Shown: positions 1 through 6,111 of the stretch, piece after piece
Numbering within the stretch: the first letter of the stretch is position 1
Layout of the letters: each line of letters begins with the position of its first letter
NCBI GenBank assembly: GCA_937925695.1
Contig: CALAMD010000041.1
Coordinates: forward strand, 1-10,444
Length of the DNA: 10,444 bases
Direction: 5' to 3'
Source: an uncultured Bacillaceae bacterium
GTDB lineage: Bacteria > Bacillota > Bacilli > Bacillales > Amphibacillaceae
Notes under the pieces: model-generated
What the model saw: only the letters and a program-made list of their open reading frames with translations
The model's database searches: none
What the model was told of the DNA's origin: nothing
Made by a program: the position numbers and the translations under genes

Positions 1-58
1 AATATTCTCCTAGATTAAAGCATTAATAAAATACATTTATATACCCATCCCTCATATG

Positions 59-91
59 AATTGATCAATCACCTATTTTAAATTGATCATC
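59..91. promoter_or_regulatory. Two direct AATTGATCA repeats upstream of the AEC transporter gene
   Basis: AATTGATCA occurs at 59-67 and again at 81-89, a period of 22 bases or about two helical turns. Each copy contains the palindrome TGATCA, and the first extends to a perfect ten-base palindrome at 60-69. The pair lies about 90 bases upstream of the predicted promoter of the transporter gene and could be a tandem operator. The regulator is unknown, and chance in AT-rich DNA is possible. Confidence 0.25.
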
Positions 92-178
92 TATCTTTAA
101 AAAGATACTATTCTATCCATATTGTCTTATCGTGCTTCCTTTTTACCTTGCAAAATACACTCTTAACTTCCATACTCG

Positions 179-207
179 TTGCATTCTCTGTTGGTTTTTT
201 CTACTAT
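179..207 (+). promoter_or_regulatory. Probable SigA-type promoter of the AEC transporter gene
   Basis: A -35 box TTGCAT (179-184) and a -10 box TACTAT (202-207) are separated by exactly 17 bases. Transcription would begin near 214 and give a leader of about 48 bases before the TTG start at 262. Otherwise I see nothing coding in the first 261 bases. Confidence 0.45.
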
Positions 208-261
208 AGATGAGGAAGCCCATTAACTAACAAAGAAAATATCAACTAAGGAGCATACATA

Positions 262-1173
262 TTGGCCAATTTTAATGCAACATTTTTACATGCTGTCATC
301 ATCATTGCGCTAGGATATACGCTAAAACGACTCAACATTATAAAAGAAAAAGACGGTGAAGCCTTATCACGAGTCATTTTTAATCTAACTTTACCTGCAC
401 TCGTAATTGTTTCTTTTCATAATATGACCTTTGATTCATCGCTATTTTTGTTAATTTTACTCGGTTTTCTTTTCGGTATTTTCACGAGTATAATTGGGTT
501 ATTGATCTTTAGAAAAGAAGAACGTAAAACAAAAGGCATGTTAACAATGCTTGTCTCAGGTTTTAATATTGGATTATTTGCTTATCCCCTCGTTGAAGGC
601 ATCTGGGGTAAGGAAGGAATCCAATACTTTGCTATGTTTGATGTTGGAAATGCTTTTATTACTTTTGGAACAATCTATTTAATTGGTAGTTTTTTTGCCA
701 CTGAGCAAGCAGAACTGAATTTTAAAAGTATAGTTGAAAAATTAACCCGCTCAATTCCTTTAATGACGTATTTAGTCGTTTGTTTATTAGCAATTGTCAA
801 TATTCAATTGCCAAATATCGTTATCAATATTTCGGAAATAATAGCTTCCGCTAATATGCCATTATCCTTTTTACTATTAGGAATCTATTTAAGTTTTACC
901 CTCGATAAAATGTATAAAAAGCAAATGATAAAAGTATTAGCCATTCGTTATATTACTGGTTTATTAGTTGGCATCAGTTTATTTTTTATCCTGCCTTTTA
1001 ATGAGATGTTTAAATATACGATTTTTTTAGGATTTATCCTACCGATTTCCGTATCGGTATTACCCTATTCCGTTGAATTTAACTATGATCGGAAATTCGT
1101 TGGTACTGTTTCAAATATATCGATCCTTATTAGTTTTGTATTGCTCTGGATCATCTCAAATTTATTAATTTAG
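262..1173 (+). CDS. AEC-family (auxin efflux carrier-like) membrane transporter
   Basis: Membrane protein of 303 residues with about ten hydrophobic segments in the five-plus-five arrangement of the AEC/Mem_trans family. Family members carry organic acids or other small anions across the cytoplasmic membrane; the substrate here cannot be read from sequence. The family signatures are visible: NLTLPALV around residues 41-48 in the second helix, and SGFNIGLFAYPLVEG around 98-112, the position of the conserved N-x-G-x-x-x-x-P segment. A charged loop near 84-92 (RKEERKTKG) separates helices. The start is TTG, supported by TAAGGAG at 247-253, eight bases upstream. The length is normal for the family. 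The gene stands alone, with its own promoter and no co-directional partner. No regulator sits beside it, so there is no hint of substrate. Family assignment is firm; specific function is unknown. Confidence 0.88.
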   Translation: MANFNATFLHAVIIIALGYTLKRLNIIKEKDGEALSRVIFNLTLPALVIVSFHNMTFDSSLFLLILLGFLFGIFTSIIGLLIFRKEERKTKGMLTMLVSGFNIGLFAYPLVEGIWGKEGIQYFAMFDVGNAFITFGTIYLIGSFFATEQAELNFKSIVEKLTRSIPLMTYLVVCLLAIVNIQLPNIVINISEIIASANMPLSFLLLGIYLSFTLDKMYKKQMIKVLAIRYITGLLVGISLFFILPFNEMFKYTIFLGFILPISVSVLPYSVEFNYDRKFVGTVSNISILISFVLLWIISNLLI

Positions 1174-1347
1174 CAATCAGCTTATGGTATGTTTTTTCAT
1201 CTTCCGTAAGGGGTAAGCATGTGTAACAGTCGCTTTTTATCTGATCTTATAATATGGGTGATGCCTATTGGAAACTGCTTATCCCCAGTCAAGGACCTGG
1301 TCAATTGTGAAAGATCTGTGAAATATTGAGTTTTTAACACTTCTTAT
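1174..1347. other. Non-coding stretch after the AEC gene
   Basis: I find no gene here. GGGGTAAGCA near 1209-1218 can pair with TGCTTATCCCC near 1278-1288 with one bulged base, a long-range hairpin. There is no terminator with a U-run immediately after the transporter stop codon, so transcription of that gene may continue to the hairpin at 1470-1507. Confidence 0.3.
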
Positions 1348-1376
1348 TTGTGAAATGGTGAGCATTAGGTTATAAT
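1348..1376 (+). promoter_or_regulatory. Promoter-like sequence with no gene downstream
   Basis: TTGTGA (1348-1353) and a perfect TATAAT (1371-1376) are separated by 17 bases. It points right, yet the next gene downstream is on the opposite strand. The only thing it could drive is the short segment ending at the terminator at 1470-1507. Confidence 0.4.
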
Positions 1377-1382
1377 GTGTTT

Positions 1383-1507
1383 AGGTTTGATAGCTTATCT
1401 TTACCGATAAACTATTATCAATTTCTCACTTTCATATCCTTATATCATTTCCATATCCTTTTATCGAGGAAAAAACTGGGTCTTATGAATCGTTGACCCA
1501 GTTTTTT
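1383..1507 (+). ncRNA. Candidate small RNA, about 125 bases
   Basis: A transcript from the promoter at 1348-1376 would start near the A at 1383 and end at the strong intrinsic terminator at 1507. Within it, ATAG-C-TTATC (1390-1399) pairs with GATAA-A-CTAT (1406-1415) around a six-base loop, nine base pairs with one mismatch. Two imperfect copies of CATATCCTT(A/T)TATC follow, at about 1434-1464. There is no open frame with a ribosome binding site. This is inferred from promoter, hairpin and terminator order; I do not recognise an RNA family. Confidence 0.3.
1470..1507. terminator. Bidirectional intrinsic terminator
   Basis: AAAAAACTGGGTC (1470-1482) and GACCCAGTTTTTT (1495-1507) form a perfect 13-base-pair stem with a 12-base loop. 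The A-run and T-run give a U-tail in either direction. It serves the ATP-sulfurylase-like gene, whose stop codon is about 20 bases away on the minus strand. It would also stop anything arriving from the left. Confidence 0.85.
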
Positions 1508-1527
1508 CTAATTTTACTTATAGATCG

Positions 1528-3300
1528 TTATTCGTCTTTACCCCGATAGCGATCGTAAGGTAATGGATTCCAGACACGATATTTTAATTCATCAGTACGT
1601 AATGCAGAAGGGATGTCTTCTAAAATTCTATGGGCTACTTCTAATTCACGTTCTGCTTCGGCTTTATCTTGGTACATAAATTCATCCGATGCTTCTAGAA
1701 GTGCTTGTTTAACTTTGGTTTCTAAATCTTGAATGACTTTTAACTGTTGTTCATGGGCAGATTCCCTTGCGCTCATCACCCACTCAGGTTGTAAATTGCG
1801 ATTGATATCGCTAAGAAAACTATACTCTTCAAAGATACCTTGATATATTTTATGTGCATTTTCTCGTACATCTAAATTTGCCATTTCTAAATCTTCTCGA
1901 GTTAACTCTTCATCGCTTAAAGGTTTGCTTCGTTTCGGACCGCCAAGACGCATTCTTTCTAAATAGTATGGAAACACACTTTTTATTGTCTTGCTTACTG
2001 GTAATGTAGATTCACCATGCTCATCGACACCTTTTGGTTGAATTCCTTGAATCGCAATGCGTGCGGATTCTGGGCGCACAATTTCTTTTGGTGGTAAAAT
2101 CCCATGACGTAACATTTCCCGAATACTCGTGCCTGAAATGTTAATGTGAAAATGTTTCTCGTGGGGACAAGTTTGAACCGTGCCTAAACTATCACAACGA
2201 GTACAATAAAATACTTCATGATATAACCGAACATCGATGCCCAGTTCTTCAGGGGTAAATTCCTGAAATATCATATGACTTGCATACTTATCATAATAAT
2301 CGCCAATTCCAGCATGATCCCGACCGATTAACGCATGGGTGCAACCATAATTTTTCATGATTAAGGCATGTAACACAGTTTCTCTAGGACCGGCAAATAT
2401 GTAAGTTACTCTTAACGGCGACAAAATCGTTCGTTCCTTTGGATAATACGTTTCAAGGACACTTCGATAAGCCAACATTCGAAACTCATGGCGAGTATAT
2501 TCTCTTTTAGCCATCTCAACTAGCGGCTGAATAAATAGACCATCCACTTCTTCCAGGGCATTTTTATGAATATATTCATGACCACGATGTAAAGGATTAG
2601 CACCGGTAATAAATCCTGCAACTGAAGAAAATCCTTTTTCCTCATAGAACAATTTCCACGTATCTTTCGGTTCAATCCGTAATTTTTCAAAGGGTCCCCA
2701 ATCAACTCGATTAAGTAGTTGAATTGGTCCACCTAACGCTGTATCACCCATCCGTCGATAAATTGCATCCACACCAGGATGGGCACGATCCGTCGTATCA
2801 AACAGATGAAAGGCCCTAAATTCTTTATCATAACTAAAAATATCTTCTATCTTCAAAATAGCGACTGGTTCCTTCTTTTCATTAGCCAAGGTCACTTCAT
2901 CGCCTATTGACAATGACTGAATCACTTGTTGATTTCGTTCACCTATGGGTGCAAAGCTTAGGGGAACTGGCCAAATAAGCCCATTGGTTAATCGTCCATG
3001 AATTAATACAGACTTATAATCTTCCTCATTCATAAACCCTTCATGGGGAGACAGTACGCCAGTCGCAATCATTTCCAGAGTAATAACAGCTTCTAGATCG
3101 ACCATAATCATAGGTAAATTTTTCGCACGCTCTAACGCTTCCTTACGTTCTTCACCTGTCAATACTTTATTGACCAACTTACCGCCGTGGGGTTTTTGTG
3201 GATAACGAGCAAAATGATCATTGGTGTTTTGTTCATTCCCTATTTTTTGTACAGCATTCGTTAGTTTACCCTGTCCGACTGAGACAGCTTTTTGATTCAT
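1528..3300 (-). CDS. ATP-sulfurylase-family protein with an altered sulfate-binding motif and a C-terminal extension
   Basis: The first ~430 residues match sulfate adenylyltransferase, which makes APS and pyrophosphate from ATP and sulfate. Numbering from the ATG at 3300 (590 residues): the PUA-like N-terminal domain carries PHGGKLVNKVLTGEER near 37-52 and an ATGVLSPHEGFM segment near 79-90. The HxGH nucleotide motif is HRGH at 238-241, AGPRE lies near 303-307, and GRDHAG is at 326-331. A likely zinc site is formed by C366, C369, C378 and H380 or H383. The usual QTRNP, whose Gln and Arg bind sulfate, is replaced by ITGANP at 231-236, so both are missing. Residues ~437-590 form a charged, mainly helical extension without a P-loop, so this is not an APS kinase fusion. 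The usual bacterial Sat is about 390 residues. An ATG at 3309 is nearly touching the AGGAAGG site; the one at 3300 is spaced better. No sulfur-assimilation genes flank it. Family certain; activity on sulfate doubtful. Confidence 0.85.
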   Translation of the reverse strand: MNQKAVSVGQGKLTNAVQKIGNEQNTNDHFARYPQKPHGGKLVNKVLTGEERKEALERAKNLPMIMVDLEAVITLEMIATGVLSPHEGFMNEEDYKSVLIHGRLTNGLIWPVPLSFAPIGERNQQVIQSLSIGDEVTLANEKKEPVAILKIEDIFSYDKEFRAFHLFDTTDRAHPGVDAIYRRMGDTALGGPIQLLNRVDWGPFEKLRIEPKDTWKLFYEEKGFSSVAGFITGANPLHRGHEYIHKNALEEVDGLFIQPLVEMAKREYTRHEFRMLAYRSVLETYYPKERTILSPLRVTYIFAGPRETVLHALIMKNYGCTHALIGRDHAGIGDYYDKYASHMIFQEFTPEELGIDVRLYHEVFYCTRCDSLGTVQTCPHEKHFHINISGTSIREMLRHGILPPKEIVRPESARIAIQGIQPKGVDEHGESTLPVSKTIKSVFPYYLERMRLGGPKRSKPLSDEELTREDLEMANLDVRENAHKIYQGIFEEYSFLSDINRNLQPEWVMSARESAHEQQLKVIQDLETKVKQALLEASDEFMYQDKAEAERELEVAHRILEDIPSALRTDELKYRVWNPLPYDRYRGKDE

Positions 3301-3309
3301 GATCATCAT

Positions 3310-3936
3310 CCCTTCCTACTTACGAGACTTTATATAAAATATGTCTCAAAATAATTTTTAGGATTAAATAATTACAAGTTTGACTCTGTCCTGATGAAGA
3401 AACTTTGAAATAGTCCTTCATAAGCTCGTCATATAAACAGGTACGCAACCTTTTGGATCAAGTTCGCCCACTTTTCGAGCGAATATTGCCAACTTTGGAT
3501 CAAGTTTTCGTCATTCACGAGCGACTTTAGCACGGTTTGGATCAACTTCCAAATTCAGACTCAAATATAATGTAAGCGATTTCATTTTTGTTTAAATAAA
3601 TAATATATGCATAATGGTAATGTTAGTTTTGATATTATACAGTCACTTAAATAAGAAGTCAAGACTCCCATTTGTAATAAAACTATAATAATAAACCATT
3701 ATTAGGAAAGTATGCATCATTAAGAAACCTTTCAGAGCAAGTTGCCAAACATATATTTTTTCTTGATGAATAGCTAGATTAATAGTAAGCTTGTCACGAA
3801 AGTAAATTACTAATAGAAAGTCATACAAAAAACATCTCACTATTTTTACCAAATGATATAGTTACCTAATCTTAATTCAGCTTTTCAAAAAGAATAATCA
3901 TATATGTCAAACAAATACATAAGGGATGAGATTTTA
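3310..3936. other. Long AT-rich gap between the divergent sat-like gene and ung
   Basis: About 630 bases without a convincing gene. It must hold the promoters of both flanking genes. The best box pair I see is TTGTTT (3588-3593), 16 bases, CATAAT (3610-3615), far upstream of ung. A clear promoter for the minus-strand gene is not obvious. The segment 3452-3548 holds the 42-base-period repeats listed separately. The rest is AT-rich and without visible structure. Confidence 0.4.
3452..3548. repeat. Three tandem repeats with an exact 42-base period
   Basis: TTTGGATCAAGTT begins at 3452 and 3494, and TTTGGATCAACTT at 3536, so the period is exactly 42 bases twice. A second conserved word, CGAGCGA, recurs at 3476 and 3518, also 42 apart. 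The bases between are diverged. Because 42 is divisible by three, the minus strand stays open through the units in one frame, each containing Leu-Ile-Gln, and closes at a TGA past the last unit. I see no start codon with a ribosome binding site for it. A weaker, differently spaced fourth unit may precede at about 3403-3449. It could be an intergenic repeat family or a decayed repeat-coding gene. Confidence 0.7.
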
Positions 3937-4611
3937 ATGTCTAAGAGAATTTTAAAAAATGATTGGGAACCCCTATTGAGGGATGAATTTCAAAAACCAT
4001 ATTATTTACAATTACGTAACTTTTTAAAACAAGAATATGCCACAAAAGTAATTTACCCACATATGAATGATATTTTTAATGCCCTGCATTACACACCTTT
4101 TCATGACGTGAAAGTGGTCATTTTGGGACAAGATCCGTACCATGGCCCTGGACAGGCTCATGGTTTAAGTTTTTCCGTACAACCTAACGTCCCACCACCA
4201 CCATCATTAGTCAATATCTTTAGGGAATTAGCTAGTGATCTTGGTTGCCAATTCCCACCTCATGGGCATTTAGTCGATTGGGCGAAACAAGGCGTTTTAC
4301 TGTTAAATACGGTATTAACCGTTCGGGAAGGCCAAGCATTCTCACATCGAAACAAAGGATGGGAACAATTCACCGATCGTGTCATTGAAACACTAAACCT
4401 AAAGGAAACACCGGTTGTCTATATCCTTTGGGGACGCGCTGCTCAAAGTAAAGTGTCGCTTATCGACACGAATAAACATTTTATCGTTAAATCCCCCCAT
4501 CCAAGTCCTCTATCCGCCCATCGAGGATTTTTTGGTAGCAAACCATTCTCTAAAACGAATGCCATATTAAAACAAGTTGGTTTGACACCCATCAATTGGG
4601 AAATTAGATAA
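3937..4611 (+). CDS. ung: Uracil-DNA glycosylase, family 1
   Basis: Removes uracil from DNA, arising from cytosine deamination or dUMP misincorporation, as the first step of base excision repair in the cytoplasm. Numbering from the ATG at 3937 (224 residues): the water-activating motif GQDPYHGPGQAHG is at about 64-76 with catalytic Asp66. The uracil-binding LLLNTVLTV is near 121-129, and the minor-groove HPSPLSAHRGF loop begins at His188. The length and the Asp66/His188 positions closely match Bacillus and E. coli Ung. An in-frame ATG at 3904 would add 11 residues, but it lacks a ribosome binding site, whereas AAGGGATGAG at 3921-3930 precedes 3937. The gene appears to be a single transcription unit, convergent with the lipoprotein gene. 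No odd features; identification is secure. Confidence 0.97.
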   Translation: MSKRILKNDWEPLLRDEFQKPYYLQLRNFLKQEYATKVIYPHMNDIFNALHYTPFHDVKVVILGQDPYHGPGQAHGLSFSVQPNVPPPPSLVNIFRELASDLGCQFPPHGHLVDWAKQGVLLLNTVLTVREGQAFSHRNKGWEQFTDRVIETLNLKETPVVYILWGRAAQSKVSLIDTNKHFIVKSPHPSPLSAHRGFFGSKPFSKTNAILKQVGLTPINWEIR

Positions 4612-4619
4612 CAATCAAG

Positions 4620-4725
4620 GCCAGTGTGTAACCAGCAGCAAGTAGTTGACAGTATCCATATTCCCATCATGAACCCATGAACCGTTGACGGTAATGATGC
4701 TGGTCCATTGGATACATACACTGGC
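4620..4725. repeat. 106-base imperfect inverted repeat between convergent genes
   Basis: The ends are GCCAGTGT (4620-4627) and ACACTGGC (4718-4725). The pairing continues inwards as GTA with TAC and ACCAGCA (4631-4637) with TGCTGGT (4698-4704), with bulges on the right arm. Inside lie TCATG-AACC-CATGA (4667-4680) and the palindrome ACCGTTGACGGT (4681-4692). TATCCA (4653-4658) could instead pair with TGGATA (4709-4714), crossing the main stem. There is no U-run, so it is a poor intrinsic terminator despite its position 8 bases after the ung stop. It resembles a small palindromic intergenic repeat, but copy number cannot be judged from one window. Confidence 0.55.
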
Positions 4726-4738
4726 TATCTTGTTACGT

Positions 4739-5140
4739 TTAATTACTGACAGGAAAATCCTTCCGATTCAATCGATAAACAATATCGCCAACAACATGCT
4801 CAAACTCATTTGCAAAATTTGTTTGTTTGATTAAAATGGCATTCGACTCATCTTTTCTATTTTCAAAGACGAGAAAATATGAGGCACCGTCAATCAGAAT
4901 CGCATAATAGCTCATACTATCAACTATTCCACCGCCAGTCTGACCGATAGAAAATGTTTCTTGATGCTCCGTTGTATGATCAGTAATTGTCATTTCTTTA
5001 TCCTTAGAAAAATGAATCATTACTTGCTCTCCTTCAGCTGACAGTGCATACCATTCACCCACATAATGATCGGATGGTTTACAGCCTAGAAAAACCAGCA
5101 AACAACAGCCAAACCAAATAACTGATTTAACAACTTTCAT
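4739..5140 (-). CDS. Small putative lipoprotein of unknown function
   Basis: 133 residues from the ATG at 5140. The N-terminus is a lipoprotein signal peptide: positive MKVVK, a hydrophobic core VIWFGCCLLVFLG, then Cys20 as the likely lipidated residue. The box reads F-L-G-C, a slightly unusual variant because the -3 position is Phe rather than Leu. The mature part is short and rich in alternating hydrophobic and polar residues, consistent with a small beta-rich domain anchored outside the membrane. It contains GEWYALSAEG near 28-37 and YYAILIDGASYFLVFENR near 78-95. A GTG at 5152 extends the frame, but it abuts the AAGGAAGG ribosome binding site, which sits 11 bases before 5140. It is divergent from the small operon at 5282 and convergent with ung. 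I do not recognise the family. Confidence 0.75.
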   Translation of the reverse strand: MKVVKSVIWFGCCLLVFLGCKPSDHYVGEWYALSAEGEQVMIHFSKDKEMTITDHTTEHQETFSIGQTGGGIVDSMSYYAILIDGASYFLVFENRKDESNAILIKQTNFANEFEHVVGDIVYRLNRKDFPVSN

Positions 5141-5197
5141 TGAGTTATACACCTTCCTTACTATTTATTCACTACAAACACAAATAACCTGTCCTAT

Positions 5198-5225
5198 TTG
5201 TTCATATACTTTGGGAAAGTATAAC
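5198..5225 (+). promoter_or_regulatory. Probable promoter of the two-gene small operon
   Basis: TTGTTC (5198-5203), a 16-base spacer and TATAAC (5220-5225). Transcription would begin near 5232, about 50 bases before the ATG at 5282. The spacer and the start of the -10 box are occupied by the palindrome at 5205-5223. Confidence 0.4.
5205..5223. promoter_or_regulatory. Perfect 8-3-8 palindrome overlapping the -10 box, candidate operator
   Basis: TATACTTTGGGAAAGTATA is a perfect inverted repeat with eight-base arms and a GGG centre. It lies between the divergent lipoprotein gene and the small operon and covers most of the spacer and the first part of the predicted -10 box. A dimeric repressor bound here would block the rightward promoter. 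No regulator gene is adjacent, and I cannot match the site to a known family. Confidence 0.45.
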
Positions 5226-5281
5226 GAACTCATCCCTTTGAAACAAGATCCCTTAGCCCTGGTACAAAAGGATTGGATTTG

Positions 5282-5572
5282 ATGAAAAATAATTATGTCC
5301 TCTACCAGTTACGCTTTTATAAAAATCATGATAGTATACGGAGCAAGTATCATCATGTCACCTTGGTGATAGCGTTAAGAAGAAATGGACTGCCGATTCC
5401 AACGATTCAAGGCGACCTAAGCGTGACCTGCCTTTTAAATCAGGTAGTCCTCAATCATTTTTCTTTGTATTTTTTAAATCAATTACATAAAATGATAGTT
5501 GGTATCTCGAAAGAGGTGATAAACAAGAGTGGTTCCAATAATTTATTGATGGAAGATTACGAGGAGGAATAG
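5282..5572 (+). CDS. Small protein of unknown function, first gene of a two-gene operon
   Basis: 96 residues from the ATG at 5282. I do not recognise it. The N-terminal half is basic and strand-like (YVLYQLRFYKNHDSIRSKYHH, broken by no membrane segment), and the middle has hydrophobic stretches around VTLVIALRR and LNQVVLNHFSLYFLNQL. The tail is acidic and ends MEDYEEE. There is no signal peptide, so it is probably cytoplasmic. AAAGGA at 5267-5272 is nine bases before 5282; an upstream TTG at 5273 touches that site and is not credible. The acidic end is partly dictated by the GAGGAGGAA that serves as the ribosome binding site of the next gene, which starts two bases after this stop. That coupling argues both genes are real and translated together. 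Confidence 0.6.
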   Translation: MKNNYVLYQLRFYKNHDSIRSKYHHVTLVIALRRNGLPIPTIQGDLSVTCLLNQVVLNHFSLYFLNQLHKMIVGISKEVINKSGSNNLLMEDYEEE

Positions 5573-5574
5573 TC

Positions 5575-5853
5575 ATGGATATTATTTATTCCAATAATCT
5601 ATTTCGCGATCTTAGCATGCGTCACGTAATTGGTTATCAAAGTCTATCCTCAGCTAAAAAAGATTTGTTTGACACAGTGTATAATTTACATCTCTCATCA
5701 ATGGACCCTGCCACCCGACGAGAACATACTGACGAGCACATACATCAAGTAAAATGGGATCCCTTAAGTGATTGCCTCATCGTTACATTCAAAAATGGCA
5801 ATCGATATAAATATTGGGAAAATAAAACTTGGGATAAAATACATACCGCTTAG
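5575..5853 (+). CDS. Small protein with a KTSC-like C-terminus, second gene of the operon
   Basis: 92 residues, ATG at 5575 preceded by a strong GAGGAGG site at 5561-5567 inside the end of the previous gene, with seven bases of spacing. The last third (VKWDPLSDCLIVTFKNG then RYKYW, residues ~59-81) has the pattern of the KTSC family: a short beta sheet with aspartate-proline, alternating hydrophobics, a glycine turn and an aromatic Y-x-Y end. The first ~55 residues have no match I know. KTSC proteins are small cytoplasmic proteins of uncertain role, some linked to nucleic-acid enzymes. Close coupling with the upstream gene suggests joint function. The KTSC resemblance is my pattern judgement, not a search result. 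Confidence 0.65.
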   Translation: MDIIYSNNLFRDLSMRHVIGYQSLSSAKKDLFDTVYNLHLSSMDPATRREHTDEHIHQVKWDPLSDCLIVTFKNGNRYKYWENKTWDKIHTA

Positions 5854-5917
5854 TCAGTGTGGACAACGTAAGCCATACTACATCATGATAACCGTCCCCC
5901 TACAACCTCTACATAAA

Positions 5918-5954
5918 AAACATCACAGTGATTTTATAAGTCATTGTGATGTTT
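5918..5954. terminator. Intrinsic terminator of the small operon
   Basis: AAACATCACAGTGA (5918-5931) pairs with TCATTGTGATGTTT (5941-5954) over 14 positions with one G-U wobble and a nine-base loop, followed by a T-rich tract to about 5964. It ends the operon 65 bases after the second stop codon. Confidence 0.75.
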
Positions 5955-6111
5955 CAATATTTTTGGCGTAACATCTTTTTTCTCCATTAACCTTCGTGTA
6001 AAATAATCTTATCTCTACTTATTATCTACATTTCTAACTTTCACTTATTCGCCTAGATTACTTAGATTCATAGAAAAATATCAAAACGCCTGATCACTAA
6101 AAGGACTGATT

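Noticed and set aside
1528..2000. APS kinase domain fused to the ATP sulfurylase
   Set aside because: The C-terminal extension has no GxxxxGK(S/T) P-loop and is charged and helical.
2520..2732. Minus-strand open frame inside the ATP-sulfurylase-like gene
   Set aside because: Lies in another frame entirely within a gene with strong family matches.
3452..3548. CRISPR array
   Set aside because: Only three short conserved cores, the intervening bases are themselves related between units, and no cas genes are present.
3643..3852. Minus-strand open frame of 69 codons in the gap before ung
   Set aside because: Starts at a TTG with no ribosome binding site, AT-rich hydrophobic composition typical of chance frames, no recognisable motif.
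4443..4721. Minus-strand open frame across the end of ung and the inverted repeat
   Set aside because: Antisense to the conserved ung C-terminus; the remainder falls in the palindromic element; no ribosome binding site.
4620..4725. Integron attC site
   Set aside because: The ends do not show the GTTRRRY / RYYYAAC core pair, and no integrase is nearby.
5768..5971. Plus-strand open frame over the end of the second small gene
   Set aside because: Overlaps the KTSC-like coding region in another frame and runs through the terminator hairpin.
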